From: Lithospermum erythrorhizon
Lineage: Eukaryota; Streptophyta; Magnoliopsida; Boraginales; Boraginaceae
Direction of reading: 5' to 3'
DNA length: 64,000 nt
Assembly: GCA_019722365.1 (NCBI GenBank)
Contig: JADFUC010001024.1
Location: 34,902-98,901 of the forward strand
Shown here: positions 34,663 to 48,807 of the stretch, one piece after another
How positions within the stretch are numbered: position 1 is the first letter of the stretch
Layout of the letters: each line of letters opens with the position of its first letter
Position numbers and translations under genes: made by a program
Notes under the pieces: model-generated
Databases searched by the model: none
The model's input: only the letters and a program-made list of their open reading frames with translations
Told to the model about the DNA's origin: nothing

Positions 34663-35668
34663 TCTTACAATTCCTTTATCACGATCTCTAGTCGTAGGCT
34701 AACTATAAGAAGTGTGTCATGAAACACCCACAACTTTCTTTACTCGAGTATTTAACTGAATAAGCATTTATGGCGTCCCATAAACCAATCGCATCAACCG
34801 CGTGGTAGGCCCGAGATCTTCTTGTATAATGGGTGAGGACGGACAAATCCCTCCCAATATATCAACATCTATCGCTATTCCTCACCTTGTAGACCCAACA
34901 TATGCCGTTATAATCCCCCGCTTAAGGCGTATCGCTGTCATAGTCAGCAATGCAGCTCAGATAACATGTATAGTTATATATCTGCAGTTCAAGAATCTAC
35001 TTAACCTAAAATTTAAACAAATGTCATAGACACGATATACATATCTTCTATGAATTCGCTTTCAAGTCATGCCTCAGCCTCCCTGGGCCAATGTAATCGC
35101 GTACCACCTGTGATTGGATCAGTCTCAGAGTTAACGCGATCAATTCGATCACTAATCAAAACACCATGTTAGTCATACGACATTGTCAGCCTCTAACTAT
35201 CAAGATTTGACCAAGGCCTTTGGCTATCCTATGTTTCTAGGTCAAGAGGTGTAATTACCAGCTCATGTTACCTCTAGAAAACATAGACTAACCTAGTGAT
35301 TTAACCTTTCACTCATCGAGGATACACTTCATGTATATTATGTAAATTCTAAAACATATGTATTATTGTGGCAAACAAATATATTAAAATATAAGAAGCA
35401 ACAATATTTAAATATTTGTTCGATAACACAATATTACATACTGACTTCACTTAATCCTTAACACCACTGCGACATCTGCTCACATTCCATGTTCACGCAT
35501 GCTCATCATGCCTTGCCCACTTAAGGGTTTATAAAGCGGCCGGCCAGATCGAATTCCTCTCGCTTACTTTACATACTTTCACATCACCTACTGCCATTAG
35601 TCTCTAATCGTGATACTTTCTCCAGCACGTGCTTGGATTTGTGACGCTGCCGGGTTCCTTTAGTCGAG
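34663..35668 (-). other. copia 3' non-coding segment
   Basis: Between the RNase H remnant and the polypurine tract. No open frame was recognised. It is about 1 kb long, longer than in compact copia elements. Confidence 0.5.
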
Positions 35669-38600
35669 CTATTGCCCCAAGATTGTCACAAAGCAACTCC
35701 ACGGGTCCCTCAACGCTAAAGTTCCACACCAAGTTCGGTCACGAACTTCTTTTATCCAACATGCTTCTCTTTTAACGGCCGACGCCGCGATGTACTCGTA
35801 TTCGTGGTAGAATCGGCAACAAGCATCAAGCTGGAACTCCTCCATGATACCGCTTCCACCGTTGAGACAAAATACATACCTGCATCGAACGATAATGCCT
35901 CTCTCGCCGCTTGAAACATCTTCATCTCCACCATATACCAAGAAAGCATCTTTAGTTATTCTCGCATACTCAAGATGCACTTACCGCAATCCAAAGGGCT
36001 TTCACCCGATTAGCCAGATCATCAAGTTACACTTAGTGCATAAGACACATCAGGTCTAGGCGCACAAATACGGCATACACGATGGATCCTATACCAAAGC
36101 TGGGTGAAGGTAGTCTCTCTCTTCATTCATTGCTCATCTCAAAGACTAGTAGTGGGACACTGTGCTCTGCTGAGTTGAACTCCATGTCTCATGGGGAGAT
36201 TACCTTCTTGAAATTACTCATGTTGAACCTTTGCAGTACCTTATTCACATAAGTATCCCTGAGCAAAGTCCACCAATCCTGCTCGATCTCTCGTGGATCT
36301 TTATTCCAAGTATATATTGTGTTTCGCTTCTAAGTCCTTCATCGAGAAACATTTGTAACCAACTTGACCTGAAGTTTAGTAACTCTTACTTTGTTTTAAT
36401 GATAAGTATGTCATCGTATGTCAGACTATGAACGATACGTGAATCGCTACTTACCTTCAGACACAGTATTCTTCGCTCTTCATTTAAACTAAACTCTTTG
36501 ATTGATTCATCAAAACGTAGATTCCAACTGCTGGATGCTTTCTTAAGACCATAAATAGATTCTTTGCAACTGCATACCTCTAGGTCCTTTAGAATGTAAA
36601 GCCCTCGGAGGTTGTACCACGTACACATCTTCCTCTAAATTTCCATTCAGAGCGGTTCTTACATCTGATTGCCATATTTCATAGTCAGCGAAATGCAAAG
36701 AATGGCTAAGATTATCCGGATGGATTTAAGCATAGCCACCGTTTAGTAAAGCTATAGTCCACCAGTGAACTTGTTTGAAACCTTTCGCTAAGTCTAGCTT
36801 TGAAAACATCAACGCTTTCCATCTTTTATTTCATGTTTCTTCTTAAATACCCATTTACATTCAATAGTGGCGAGCCCCATTTGCAATCTAAATAAGGACC
36901 AAACTCATGGTACATAGAATCCATCTCGATTGCATGGCTATTTGCCATTTGTCAGTACCTCGCTATTTATCAAGGCTTCTTTGTAAGAAATGGGCTCACT
37001 TTCAATGATGAAAGCTTCACCTCATACCAAGACTCGTTCGTGGCGATCCCCGCTGTGGACTTCCTAAGTGGTTAAGTTTTTCCACGCTTTCCCGTGATCA
37101 AGAACTGGTCTTCTATGAAAGAAGCTGTTCCAATTCTTATGGCGTGTCGATGCCTCCGCATTGGGATGCACGATATCGACTATCAAATGAGCTTTCATCA
37201 AGCATTAAATAACACATTTAGTCCTTTTCTCTCGACAAATATTCCTTTCAAGGAATACCCCTGCTCTAGCAATGTACATTTTATTCTCTTTACTTCGTAG
37301 AAGTAGTAACCAATCGCTTTCCCCTTGATATCCTATGAAATAACATTTATCGATTTGGGCGCAAGTTTATCTTTTTGTTAATCTCTTAACATAAGCTTCA
37401 CAAAATTTCAAATCTTTAGAAAACCCAACTGGGAATCTTCCCAAACCATTTCATGGGGAGTTTTATCTATTGACTGTTGATATCTGCTTATGTGTGCCAG
37501 CGCTTAGAAGCGCATATCCCCGTAAATTAACCGCAGGGATCGATAGGCTCATCATGATCGAACCATGTCAAGAAGGGTTCGATTTCTCCTCTTCGACACG
37601 CCATAAGGCCGCTATGCTCCTCGCTGGAGCCGAAGCTGTGAAACAATACCACACCCCTAAGATGAGTATTGAACTCAGACTCAAATATTTCCACCTCTAT
37701 CGTAATCGAGAATCTTCATTGTCTTGTTCAATTGGTTTTGTACTTCATTTTGGAACTCCTTGAATTTCTCAAAGACTCCCCGTTGTGTCTCATCGTATAC
37801 AATAAAACCGCATTTCCATCAGAAATAATGGGCAGAAATGTAATGAAGTAATTATAACCTCCTCTTTGCATGTAAACATTGGCCCACATACATCAAGCAA
37901 AGCGTATGATCCCTAATAAATCACTTGACCTTTCATTTAAGCTGAAAGGCATTTCTTGTCATTTTGCCTGTAATGAAAAGACTCACACTTATCAGATGAT
38001 TCTAATCGAATCCTCAAGTATTCCAATCAGCGGAGTTTCTCTTGATTCGTTCTCGCACGTGACCTAGTCTCGCAATGCCATAGGTATGTTTGGTTTAAGT
38101 CGTTAGCTTATTCCGCTTTTAATTTTATGTTAAGGATCATTAATGATGTCTAAAACGTATAGACCATTTTCAAGTGGAGGCGTACCATTATTATTCAAAA
38201 CATAAATAGAAATACTATTCCCGCAAATCGGGCAGTACATAGTAAACCCGGAGATAAGTTCAAACAAGGCCCGTAAGGGGTTTAAACTAACGGATCCTAC
38301 CGCAGCGGCCGCAACTCGCGCCATTTCCCACACGCAGCATCCATTTCCCCTTCGAGTCTCTACTGAATTTGAGTTCCTCGTGATATTACTTACAAATATG
38401 AGAACCACAACCGTGTCTAGCACCCACTTAAGTAGAATTAGAAGCGTACAAACTTCAATAACATACATACCAGAGGGCCGAGCGGTCGTGAGACCATTCT
38501 CTCCTATCATCTCAAGGACTTCCCCGTGTGTCGACTTCCGACCTGTGCTCGCAATAATGACACTTGTCATCCTTCCTAGCCCCTCCCTTTCCAAAGAACC

Positions 38601-39246
38601 TGGATTACTCAACCCCTGGCCTTGCCGGTAAACTTCTTCTTCTTTCACTTCTTCTTTGCTCTGACCACCAAACGTATGAGTAGAAGTTTTAGTCTTACCT
38701 AGGTTCGGTTCAAAGATTCGTGATCATCTTATGCAGCCTGCTTAGAGATAACTCAAACTTGTGCATATTGAAGTTCATGACAAACCGGTAGAACAACTTG
38801 TCCTGAAGAGACTTCGTGGATTTGCATCCACAACCAGCTCTTTGGAGACACTGTGCCTGTGGCGCTGAAGTCGATCGTACTCAAGCCAATCATTTTAATG
38901 ATACAGGTTTCTCAAGGGGCCTGTCCGCTCTCAGCCATTGCCCACGCAGCAATGCATGTTGTCATATCTCTCGCTTTCTAGCTTCCTTCGAATAATTCCT
39001 CGTTGCCGGTATATGTCATATGTCGCCACCTTTTTCATATTGAATTTGGAACTAAGGCTCCATATTGGCAAAGATGTAGACATCGACATCCACAACATTA
39101 GACTCAGGCTTTTGTAGATCCATTTTCCTGACGGGTGCATTATCATTAGGTTTCGAACCTATTGCTCAAAGACGATTCGCCCTTCTCTTTGCTTCGAGAA
39201 TGATTCTCAAGTTTCGAGACCACTCGCCAAAATTCGAAAGTTATTT
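35669..39246 (-). pseudogene. Degenerate copia pol (RNase H, RT, integrase, protease) and part of gag
   Basis: Minus strand, 5' to 3' within the element: gag/protease at about 38650-38130 (WVLDT protease start, NGARVAA-like stretch, PLENGLYVLDI of the pre-integrase); integrase C-terminal part at about 37700-37100 (APKS, GYYFYEVK, DIKGKA); reverse transcriptase at about 37060-36380 (KESIYGLKKASSSWNLRFDE, then YDDILI); RNase H at about 35980-35669 (RYVFCLNGGSGI, EYIAAS, KREACWIKEV). Each domain is broken by many frameshifts and stops, so no protein could be made. The order matches Ty1/copia. The break at 39246 is where the gypsy element begins. Confidence 0.85.
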
Positions 39247-41867
39247 TGTAATAACCGTAACGCTTTTAAAAAAAAAAAAAAAAAAAAATTTATTTTTCGT
39301 CGATCAAGGACCCGGATAGTATAATTTTATTCGATAATATTATTTACAAAATTTTTAGCCGAATTTCATTTATAATTTAGTAGCGTTTTGCCATGGAAGA
39401 ATTTTATCTTGGAAATCGGCTGCTGAGATTTAAGTAATGATAAAGCTGAGAATTAACCGAACCGAACGGACTCGATTTTTTATAAATATCTTTGCAAGCT
39501 TATCCCTCCACATCAAACACTTCACCATTTTCATCTTGTTCCATTTTGCCAAGATATTTCCTCTCCCCCCAACATTTTTCCCATTTCTTCTTTCTTCAAT
39601 TGTCGCCAAACTCAAAACCGCTTAGAGAATATTGTTCTTCATCATTCTCTTCAGTTAAGGTAAGAAATTTCTTAAGTCTTCGAGATATTTCTTGGGTTGA
39701 GATAGTTGACTTTTAGTTGAATTCTACATAATTGAATTTTATGATAAATCTTAGTTGGTTACGGGTTCTGCGACGCATATATGTATTTAATTCGTGATTG
39801 TAGATCGCTTCGAGGACGCATGGGTCGAAGCCGACTTTTTTGGGGTTTCATTGACTTTTATGTGGATATTTTTTATAAACTTTAAATGTGTAGGAGGTTG
39901 CTTACTGGGACCCTCTATTATAGTTGTTATGATTTTAAATTGGTGATTTAAAATTTATTAAAGGGTGTTACAAGCCAAAAGTGAATTCCAAGTCGAAAGT
40001 TATAATTGATATTTTCGGAGCATAGATCGTTAATTACGGACTTGATGACAATTAGAATGACTTATAAGTTGATTTGCAGCGAGAAAGTGATAAGATGAAA
40101 TTTAGCGGATCGATTGGTCATATCTCACGGGATTATAATTCGATAGTTTATCCAATGTTTATACCATTTAGAAATAGTTCCCTAAGAATCAAGTTATCTA
40201 TCGCCTAGAACGCCGTATAAGAATAGGTTTTGATCATACTTTCGGGTATTTCATAGGCGTTGATCGTGAAAAGTATGCTACCTTTGATTGTCTTTCGCGG
40301 GTGTTTCTAGAGGCTGGGCCAGAAAGTAGTACTTATCTCACGGGTGTTACTTACGACTTACCTTGATTTGTGATATACATGTTATCAGTGGTGTGATTAC
40401 GCTGGTAGAACGATGCATATGTCATCATGGTTATGATTATGAGAGAATGATATACATATAATTGTTGTGTTACGTGGATTTGTTTCGTATACAAGATTGG
40501 CCGGGAGGTAAGTACTGAACTCCCACTTATTTCTCAATTCATGTGGCCTTGGCTGCACTATTATATTGCGTGGCCTTGTCGGCACTATTATATTATGTAG
40601 CCTTGTCGGCACTTTTGATATGCTTCAGGCCTTGTCGGCTTATCAGATCGATTTACAATCAGGGATGTTTTAGCCGTGTGGCCGTAATACTGGGAGCAGA
40701 GTTGTTTGGGTTATGCATGAGTTTCGAGGCCTTTGAGTATCAGGGGAAGAATTCTATAGTTGGATTACTGTGGGATTAGTGACTCTCTCCTTCCTTTGCA
40801 AGTGTGATATGTGACGTATTGGCCCTATACTACGTATACAGGCGGTTTGGCCTTATACTTCGGGTATAAGAGCGTATGACTCTTTTTTTGATCGCTGAGC
40901 AAAGCGCATTGGTTTGTGTGGCCCTATACTACGGTATAGCGCAAGGGTTTGGCCTTATACTCGGTATGAGAGCGGTATGAATCTTTTGATCACTTTGTCA
41001 GGCGTATTATCGATGCGGCCCTATACTACGGTATAATACATGTTTGCCTTATACTCGGGTATAAGAGCGGTGTTTATTAATGTCATCCATTCCCTCAGAT
41101 TTGATTCAAGATACGCGTATTGTGAGGTTGGTATAATGTGGTGGAGATTTGAGAGATAGGTGATGACTAGATTTTATAGTCACCAGTCTCTGTGATTTCT
41201 ATCAGTTTATCATGTTTTTACTGGCATCTTCTATTATATCTAACATGTTATGTCGAGACCTTCAAACCTTATTGTATTTAATTCGACATTAGATAGTCCC
41301 TCGATATATGTATAGCTATTCATATTTGACCATTAAAATTCGACCATTCCTGTCTGCATGGTAAGTTCACCCTCAGCAGTTTCACCTAAGCTGCGGCTTA
41401 CACCCCTTTCGCTACGGGCTGCATTTTCATTTGTGCCAGTCGACAGTGGCTGGGCCGAGCCAAGAGGTCGTTGGAGAGTTTGTTCCGAGTGGCCAGTGGA
41501 GCATCGTGGCCGAGGATCCTCACAGTCTCATTTTGATGTGTTGTCAACCAGTTTTCATTGTTGTATTTCCTTTTGAAACTTAAGCCTTGTCGGCGGTCAT
41601 TTTGTATTCATGATACGACGTGATTATCTTCGTTGTAGCCTTGCCGACATTACTTTATTTCGATGATGCCAAGGTATATATTTATGGGTCAGGTCGCCCG
41701 ATATCACCGATGGATTATAAATTTTTAAACTGCTTTGATTCGGGGAAACTTAATTGTGATCACATTTTGATGAAACTAATTGTATTTTTAAACCGAGTCG
41801 CCCATCGGTTCGGGTGACTCGCTCCGATTTTAATGACTTCACCAGGCGGCCGACCATGGTCGTTACA
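39247..41867 (+). repeat. gypsy 5' LTR
   Basis: Begins TGTAATAACCGTAACG, then a run of about 20 A, and ends GGTCGTTACA. It contains two repeat sets: GGCCTTGTCGGCACTATTAT-type units (about 40545-40640) and alternating GGCCCTATACTACGGTATA / GGCCTTATACTCGGGTATAA units (about 40820-41070). Confidence 0.88.
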
Positions 41868-41871
41868 ATTT

Positions 41872-41882
41872 TGGTATCGAGC
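41872..41882 (+). other. Primer-binding site of the gypsy element
   Basis: TGGTATCGAGC four bases after the LTR end is close to TGGTATCAGAGC, the complement of initiator methionine tRNA used by many plant LTR elements. Confidence 0.7.
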
Positions 41883-44800
41883 TTAGGTTTCCATTTCTTC
41901 GGGTTATCTCGCTGCCGCGAAATGACTTGTTTTCCTTGAGTCGCTGCGAGCGGTGTCTTTGTTAAAAATCAGTCTTTTCGCTATGCATCGCCGAGGACGC
42001 ACCTGCATCGCGAGAGGGGAGGTCTATGTTTCCCTCGGGAGCGATTTGTTGAGCTCTTCCGAGTACTATTAAGCTCGAGACCCACATGGCGGCCTCGGGA
42101 GTAGAGTCGATTTCACGATTATCAGTGGTTCGAGGTCAATGAGGAGTACGCAGACAGTCAGTTGATTTGTGCCGACTACTTCCCGATGTTATCCAAAGAG
42201 GCGAAGAGGATCACTAGGTTCGTGGACGGTTTGACGTGGGAGATACATCACCAGATCTCGCCGATGGTTTTTACTAGCTTCCATGCCGCGAGGAACGCAG
42301 CCTCAAGATGGAAATGAAAGCAAGAGAGCTGCAGTGCTTAAAGGATCTATGAGACGACTGAGACTTCTATTCCGGTAGGCCTCTAGCTCTAGAGTTCAGA
42401 GATGGATTCAACAGAGCCGCCCCGGCAGAGTCACTTCAAGGTTCGGCGGCCGCTTCTCGAGTTATTCCACCGGCTTCCTTCTACACGCTGGCGCCCGCGA
42501 GATCTCGGCGGGGTTCGCAGTAGTCTTCCGGGGTCTGCAGTGGTCCGCCGTTACTGCTGTCGATTGGGCATAGGTGCCAGATTGCCGGGCAGGTGGTCAT
42601 ATGTTATCGATGCCGCCAGCTTGTGACATCTCGCGGCGATCGCCCTAGTTTATTAGAAAGGCAGACACAAGACCTGCTCAAATTTCGCCGAGGCGGTTAT
42701 CCGGGGAGTCGTGGTGGTCGATTCACCGGCCGGGGCCGATATGGAGTCAGAGGACCTCATAGGAGTGCCGGGTAAACAGCGAGTCGGGTCGAGGCCGCAT
42801 CTGCCGCTACTCATCGTGAGGCCCGTGATAAATTTCAGAGGCGACATGTGTACATTATTCCTTTGTGATATCGAGGCCAGGCGTTTGTTTGATTCCTCAC
42901 GCATTCTTTTGTGTCTCGTAGTTTTATTCCCTGCTTTTATTCTGCCCAGATTTATAGGAGGTCACAGGTTGGGATTTGCATATAGAGCATCGCCCTTTGA
43001 TCAGATGTGGTCGGCCATTAATCAAGGATTTACTTCATTTGAGCTTTCTGATTTTGATCTTGTCTCGGTATGGATCACTGGGAAACATCATTCAAGTATC
43101 GATTACATCGGAAGGAGATTACTTTGTGGGTTCAGAAGACCATATCCGGGAATGCAGTGGGAGATGTAAAAGATTTTGCCTTCGAAGCCAGGTCGCACTC
43201 GAGGCTGGGAGGTTGATCTCGTAAGGGCAGTTTGATTTCGGGATATGCGGTTGATTTGAGTAGTAGCAGAATGTGACCGGAAGATGCTGGTTGTTGGGGA
43301 GAGTTCAAGATGTTTTTCCCGAGGACTTACCGGGATGTAAAGGGAGACTTAATTGCTTATCGAGGTTATTCCGGTATCGCCACCAATTTCTTCCACCCAG
43401 ACAGATGGCTCCAATGAAGTCAAGCAGAATCAAGTGGAGTCACATGTGAATTGTGACGGATTCATCGACCGGCGTGTCTCCTCAAAGTGGGTGCACCAAG
43501 AGCATTGTGAAAAGAAGGATGGTTCAACGAGGTCAGGTATCGACTATAGGCGCCTGAATAAAGACTAATAAGAACCGATACCCATTGCCTGCACCGACGA
43601 CATTTGTATGATCACCGGCTGATGCCAAGGTGTTCTCGAAGATCGATTTATATCCGGCTATCACGCTGAGGATCAAAGGGAGGAGGTTCAACCGCTTCCG
43701 ATCTCAAGTGGACATTATGAGTTTATAGTGATGCCATTTTGGATTGGACAAATGCACCGCGGCCTTTATGGATTTGATGAACCGGGTATTTCGAGAGTAT
43801 TTGGATGAGTCATGTCTTCATTGATGATATTTTGATATATTCCCCGAGGGAGCAGGAACATGAGTAGCATTTGCGCATTGTTTGGGGACCTCGGTGACAA
43901 AGCACTTTGTATGCCAAGTTTTCTCCAAATGCGAAGCCTGCCTCATGGAAGCGCACTCCTAGGGCATGTTATATTTTCGGGCGAGGGTATTTGTGCTCGA
44001 TCCACGTAAGCGTAGAGGTCGTGAGCAATTGGGAGCGTCCAGCCAGTGTGACTGAGGTAAGGAGTTTCTTGGGGTTAGCTGGTTATTACAGGAGATTCAT
44101 CAAGGACTTTTCTTTGATCGCGATGCCATTGACCAAAGTTGACTAAAGAAAGGGATTCGCTTATTTCGATGATGATTTCAAGTAGGACGCTCCCGAATAC
44201 TCAAAGAGAAGTCGATCACAGCCCAAAGTGTTGGCGATACCGCCCTGCCTCGAGGGCTACGTGATTTATAGCGGCGTTTCCGCATCGTGATCAAAGCGCT
44301 TTTCGATACGTAATGGAAGGTGATCGCCTATGCTTCCCCGACAACAGAACCACGAAGAACTATCCGACCCATGAGATCTCGAGCCAGGCGATAGTCTTTA
44401 TACAAATTGTGGAGACATTATCTCGATGGGGTTAAATGCCGATTTTTACCGATCATAAGAAATTTGAAGTATCTTCCGACGCAGAGATTTGAATTTGAGG
44501 CGTAGGAGATGGATGGAGTTCATTAGCGACATGACTTGACTATCAGCATCACCCAGTGGGCGCAAATGTAGTAGCCGACCGCGCCGAGTAGAAAGTGGGA
44601 AATCAAAGGACCCCCGAGAGAGAGAAAAACACCGGAGTCGATTTTGATGTCGGTAGCGACGGGAGATTTTTCTCCCATACATGAGTTCGACCAGCGTTTC
44701 GTGGATCGGATCATAGTATCAAGCAGCTAACAGGACGGTAGACCAAGGGTTAATGCTAGGACGCGAGGGAATGAGTCGATCAGCCTACGCTTGACGAGAC

Positions 44801-46197
44801 CGGAGCCTCAAGCATGAAACGGCGTATCAGGTATACCGTATTCGATGAGCCGAGAAGGGAGACATTCTCGATTTAGGCCTATAATACCTTTACAAGTTGT
44901 ACAATTCGGTAAGAAAAGATGTATCGTGGATTCAGGTTGACGATTGGGTGGCCAGAATGGCTATAGTAGACGCAGAGTTTGTAAGTAAAGTGCTTGGTTT
45001 GTCAAGAAAGTAAGGCCGAAGATAGACATCCTCAAGGGTTTATTGCGTACTCTTCCTATTCCCGAGCCGACAATGGGAGAATACTCATGGACTCTCGTGT
45101 TCGCTTTCGAGGACGCAAGGCTTGGCTACGACGGGATTTGGGGTGATCGTTGATAGGCTATCGAAGTCAGCTCATTTTCTACCCACGATCTTGGCGATGG
45201 GCCCTCAGACTAAATAAGATTTATGTGGACTGACAGAGATTGCAAGGGATTCCAATGTCCATCATTTCGACCGCGACTCTAGATTCACTTCGAGGTTCTG
45301 GAGGGGTCCAGGAGGCACTAGGGACTAGAGTAGAGCTGAGTACATCTTTTCATCCCCTGCACTCTGACGGGCAAATCCGGTAGGACGACACGGACATCGA
45401 AGATATGCTCCCGGCTCAGGTTCCCAAACTTCTCTCGGGAATCGGGACGAGTCGCCTAAGATAGAGTTCGCTACAACAAATGCCTTCCATGCTAGTATTG
45501 AGATGGCACCTTGAGGCGTTGTACGGGCGGAGGTGTCGCACTCCAGCCATTGAAACGAGGTGTTTATAGAGGAAAGTTTACGGTTCCGAGTTGGTCGAGT
45601 TCAAGAGGATCGATTGAAGAAGATCTAAGGACAGCCAGATAAAGGTAAGAAATATGCATCATCTAGTAGACTTGTCGCTTTGAGGTCGGCCAATCGTATG
45701 CTCCTCGGTAGGCTCCGTGGTAGCGGAGCACGTTCGTGAGGAAAGGAAGGAGTCCTCAAGTATCGACCATTTGATCCGAAGTTCGCTTCCGCTAAGCTTA
45801 ATGTTGGCGTCAGCCTCCCGAGTTTAGATAGGGATTCATAATGTGTTCCATGTGTCCCTGCTTGAGGAAGTATATCCCACGAAGCCCGCATATTCTTAGC
45901 TCACCTCCGTGGAGCTTCGGCGAGGACCCGACGTTTCTGAGGAAAGCACCGTGGAGATTTTTGGACCGGTTAAGGTTTTGAGAGTAAGACAAAGGCCTTA
46001 AAGGGAAAGTCCCGTGGAGGAATCAGAAGAGGCGACTCGGGAGCTTGAGGACGGTATTTGTGACCATATTCGGCAGCTTTCAGCTTTTAATGAAGTTGTT
46101 GTTTTTTTTTATATGTATTTGTTTTTGTGTTATTATATAGCCCTCGGTTGTTTTGGGTTGTTAAATTTCGAGGTCAAATTTTATTAGGTGGGTAGAT
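41883..46197 (+). pseudogene. Degenerate gypsy gag-pol with possible chromodomain tail
   Basis: Plus-strand motifs in order: gag-like KEAKRITRFVDGL (about 42195); zinc-knuckle remnant CYRCRQ with a GRG-rich stretch (about 42600-42770); protease LFDS (about 42880); reverse transcriptase RSGIDYRRLNKD (about 43530), PLPAPTTF, YEFIVMPF (about 43715), then SVTEVRSFLGLAGYYRRFIK (about 44045); integrase LSKSAHFLPTILAMGPQ (about 45158); late VFHVSLL-like motif (about 45840). Every domain is split across frames by small insertions, deletions and stops, so the element cannot be autonomous. The VTEVRSFLGLAGYYRRF block and integrase wording are typical of plant chromoviruses. The chromodomain itself was not clearly read. 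Confidence 0.85.
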
Positions 46198-48807
46198 CAG
46201 AATAACCTGCCATGTTTTAAAAAAAAAAAAAAAAATTCTATTTTTCGTCGACGCGACCCGGATAGTATACCTTTATTCGATGATAATATTATTAGTAAAA
46301 TTTTTAGCCGAATTTCATTTATAATTTAGTAGTGTTTTGCCATGGAATAATTTTTATCTTTGAAATCGGGTTCGTGGAGATTTAAGTACGATAAGCGGAG
46401 AATTAACCGAAACCGAATGGGACTCGATTTCTTTTATAAATATCTTTTCAAGTTCATCCTCCACATCACTAAACACTTCACCATTTTCATCTTGTTCCAT
46501 TTTTGGCCGAGATACTCTCTCTCCCCTTTGAACATTTTTCCCATTTCTCTCTTCAATTGCTGTCAAACTTAAACCGCTTTGTAGAATATTGTTCTTTCTT
46601 CATCATTCTTCTTTCGAGTTAAGCAAGAAATTTCAAGTCTTTCGAGATATTTCTTGGGTTTTGAGATAGTTGACTTTAGTTGACTTTACATAATTGAATT
46701 TTTATGATAAATCTTAGTTGGTTGCCCCGCGACGTATATATGATGAATTCGTGATTTGAGATCAAGCCGAGGGACGTGGCATGGTCGAGTCGACTTTTTG
46801 GGGGTTTCCATTGACTTTTACGTGGATATTTTATAAAACTTTAAATGTGTAGAGGTTAAGCATTGGGACCTTATTATAGTTGTTATGATTTTAAATTGGT
46901 GATTTAAAATTTATTAGTGGTGTTATGCTGAAAAGTGAATTCCTAAGTTGAGTTATAATTGATATTTCGGAGCATAGATTGTTAATTATGGACTTGATGT
47001 ATTAATTAGAATGACTTATGTTGATTTGTAGTGAGAAAGTGATAAGATGAAATTTAGCGGGGATCGATTGGGTCAGTGGTCCGATGATTATAATTCGATA
47101 GTTTATCCGTCAAGTTATACCATTTAGAAATAGTTCCCTAAGAATTGGTTATCTATCGCCTAGAACGCCGGTGGTATAGTAATAGGTTTTGATCATACTT
47201 TCCGGGTATTTTGTTAGGCGCCGACCGTGGAAAAAGGGTAGTTACCTTGATTGTCTTTCTCGGTTGCTCTAGCTACAGAAAACAGTACTTATCTCACGGG
47301 CGCATTTTTAATACTTACCTTGATTTGTGATACATGTTATTGTGTCAGATTATGTGGAGAATGATGTACATGTCATCAAGCGATTTACAGAATGGATACA
47401 TGTAATTGTTGTGTTATGTGATTGTGTTTCGTATGCCAAGACAAGCTGAGGCAATGTTTTGAACTCCCAACTTATTTCTGTACTCTGTGGCCTTGTCGGC
47501 ACTATTATATTCTGTGGCCTTGTCGGCACTATTATATTCTGTGGCCTTGTCGGCACTTTTGATATGTTTGTATTCTGTTTCAATATCACATCATTTTACA
47601 ATCATGGATGCTTAACAAGCAAGGCCAGAATAATTGTCAGGGGAGTGTAGTGTTGTTTGGGTTATGCATGAGTTCGAGGCCTTGAGTATCGTGGAAGCAC
47701 CATAGTCAGATTACTAGTGGGATTAGGTGACTCTCCTTCCTTGCAGATATGTGACGCTATTGGCCCTATACTACGGTATACAAGGGTTTGGCCTTATACT
47801 TCGCATAAGAGCGGTAATGATTTCTTTTTGATCGCTTACAAGGTATCGTCGGGTGTGGCCCTATACTACTTGCAGATAGCGCCAAGGTTTGGCCTTTATA
47901 CTGGGTATGAGAGCGGTATGAGTCTTTGGATCACTTGGTCGTGTGCATTGTCGATGGCCCTATACTACGGTAAGGGCCACATGGGTTTCGCCTTATACTG
48001 GGTATAAGAGCGTGTTTATTAATGTTGATCCATTCCGCAGTAGACGGATCGAAAGTATATGCGCATTAGAGGTTGGTATACGTGGTGGAGATTTGAGAGA
48101 TAGAAGGTGATAATTAGATTTATACGATGTCGAGTCTCTGGATTTCATCAGCGACAAGAAGGCTTATCGGTACCTTCTATTATATCTAACATGTTAGCGC
48201 TCGAGACCTTCTTGAAACCTTATTGTATGACCCGATTAGATAGTCCCGATATATGGCATATTCATTTGACTATTAAAATTCGACTATCTGCTCCGTATGT
48301 CTTTCACCCCTCGTGTTAAGTTTCACTAAGCTTCGCGGCTTACACCCCCGCCATGGGCGGCATTTTCATTTGTGCTAAAGTTGACAGTGGCTGGGACAGC
48401 CAAGAGGTCATGGAGAGTTTGTCTGCGGCTAGGTGGTTATCGGGTGGCCGAGATCCTCACAGCCTCATTTTGACGGTTAGTCAACCGCCATTGTTGTATT
48501 TCCTTTTGAAATCTTAGCCTGGTTGCAGTCATTTGTATTCGTGGATACGCATTTATCATTCACAGAAATTTCACGCAGACATTTTGTTTTTGGGATATGT
48601 TGTGTATATATTTATGGTTGGTCCTTTCGATATCGCTTGATGGATTATAAATTTTTAAACTGTTTTGATTTGGGAAACTTAATTGTGATCAAGACATTTT
48701 TGGATGAAACGAATTGTATTTTAGACTCCAGTCGGCCCATCGGCTCAGCGACTGTGTTCGATTTTAATGACTCTCACCTCGTATGGGCCGACCAAGTGGT
48801 CGTTATA
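46198..48807 (+). repeat. gypsy 3' LTR
   Basis: Aligns with 39247-41867 end to end, with many short indels. The same repeat sets are present: a 27-bp unit with CTGTGGCCTTGTCGGCACTA repeated (about 47488-47560) and the GGCCCTATACTACGG / GGCCTTATACTGGGTAT units (about 47760-48015). The ends have decayed: the start reads CAGAATAACC and the end GTCGTTATA. Confidence 0.85.

Larger units (their letters stand above)
39247..48807 (+). mobile_element. Ty3/gypsy LTR retrotransposon (chromovirus-like), nested in the copia element
   Basis: Long LTRs (39247-41867 and 46198-48807, about 2.6 kb) flank a gag-pol remnant on the plus strand in gypsy order. LTR 1 ends TGTAATAACC...GGTCGTTACA. Long LTRs and the pol motifs suggest the Tekay/Del group, which is an inference. 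No target duplication was visible (flanks TATTT and GCTTA differ). Confidence 0.85.

Noticed and set aside
37490..37640. Stretch with an rRNA-like look (GCAGGGATCGATAGGCTCATC)
   Set aside because: It sits in frame order within the degenerate copia integrase, and no rRNA helix order or flanking rRNA sequence is present.
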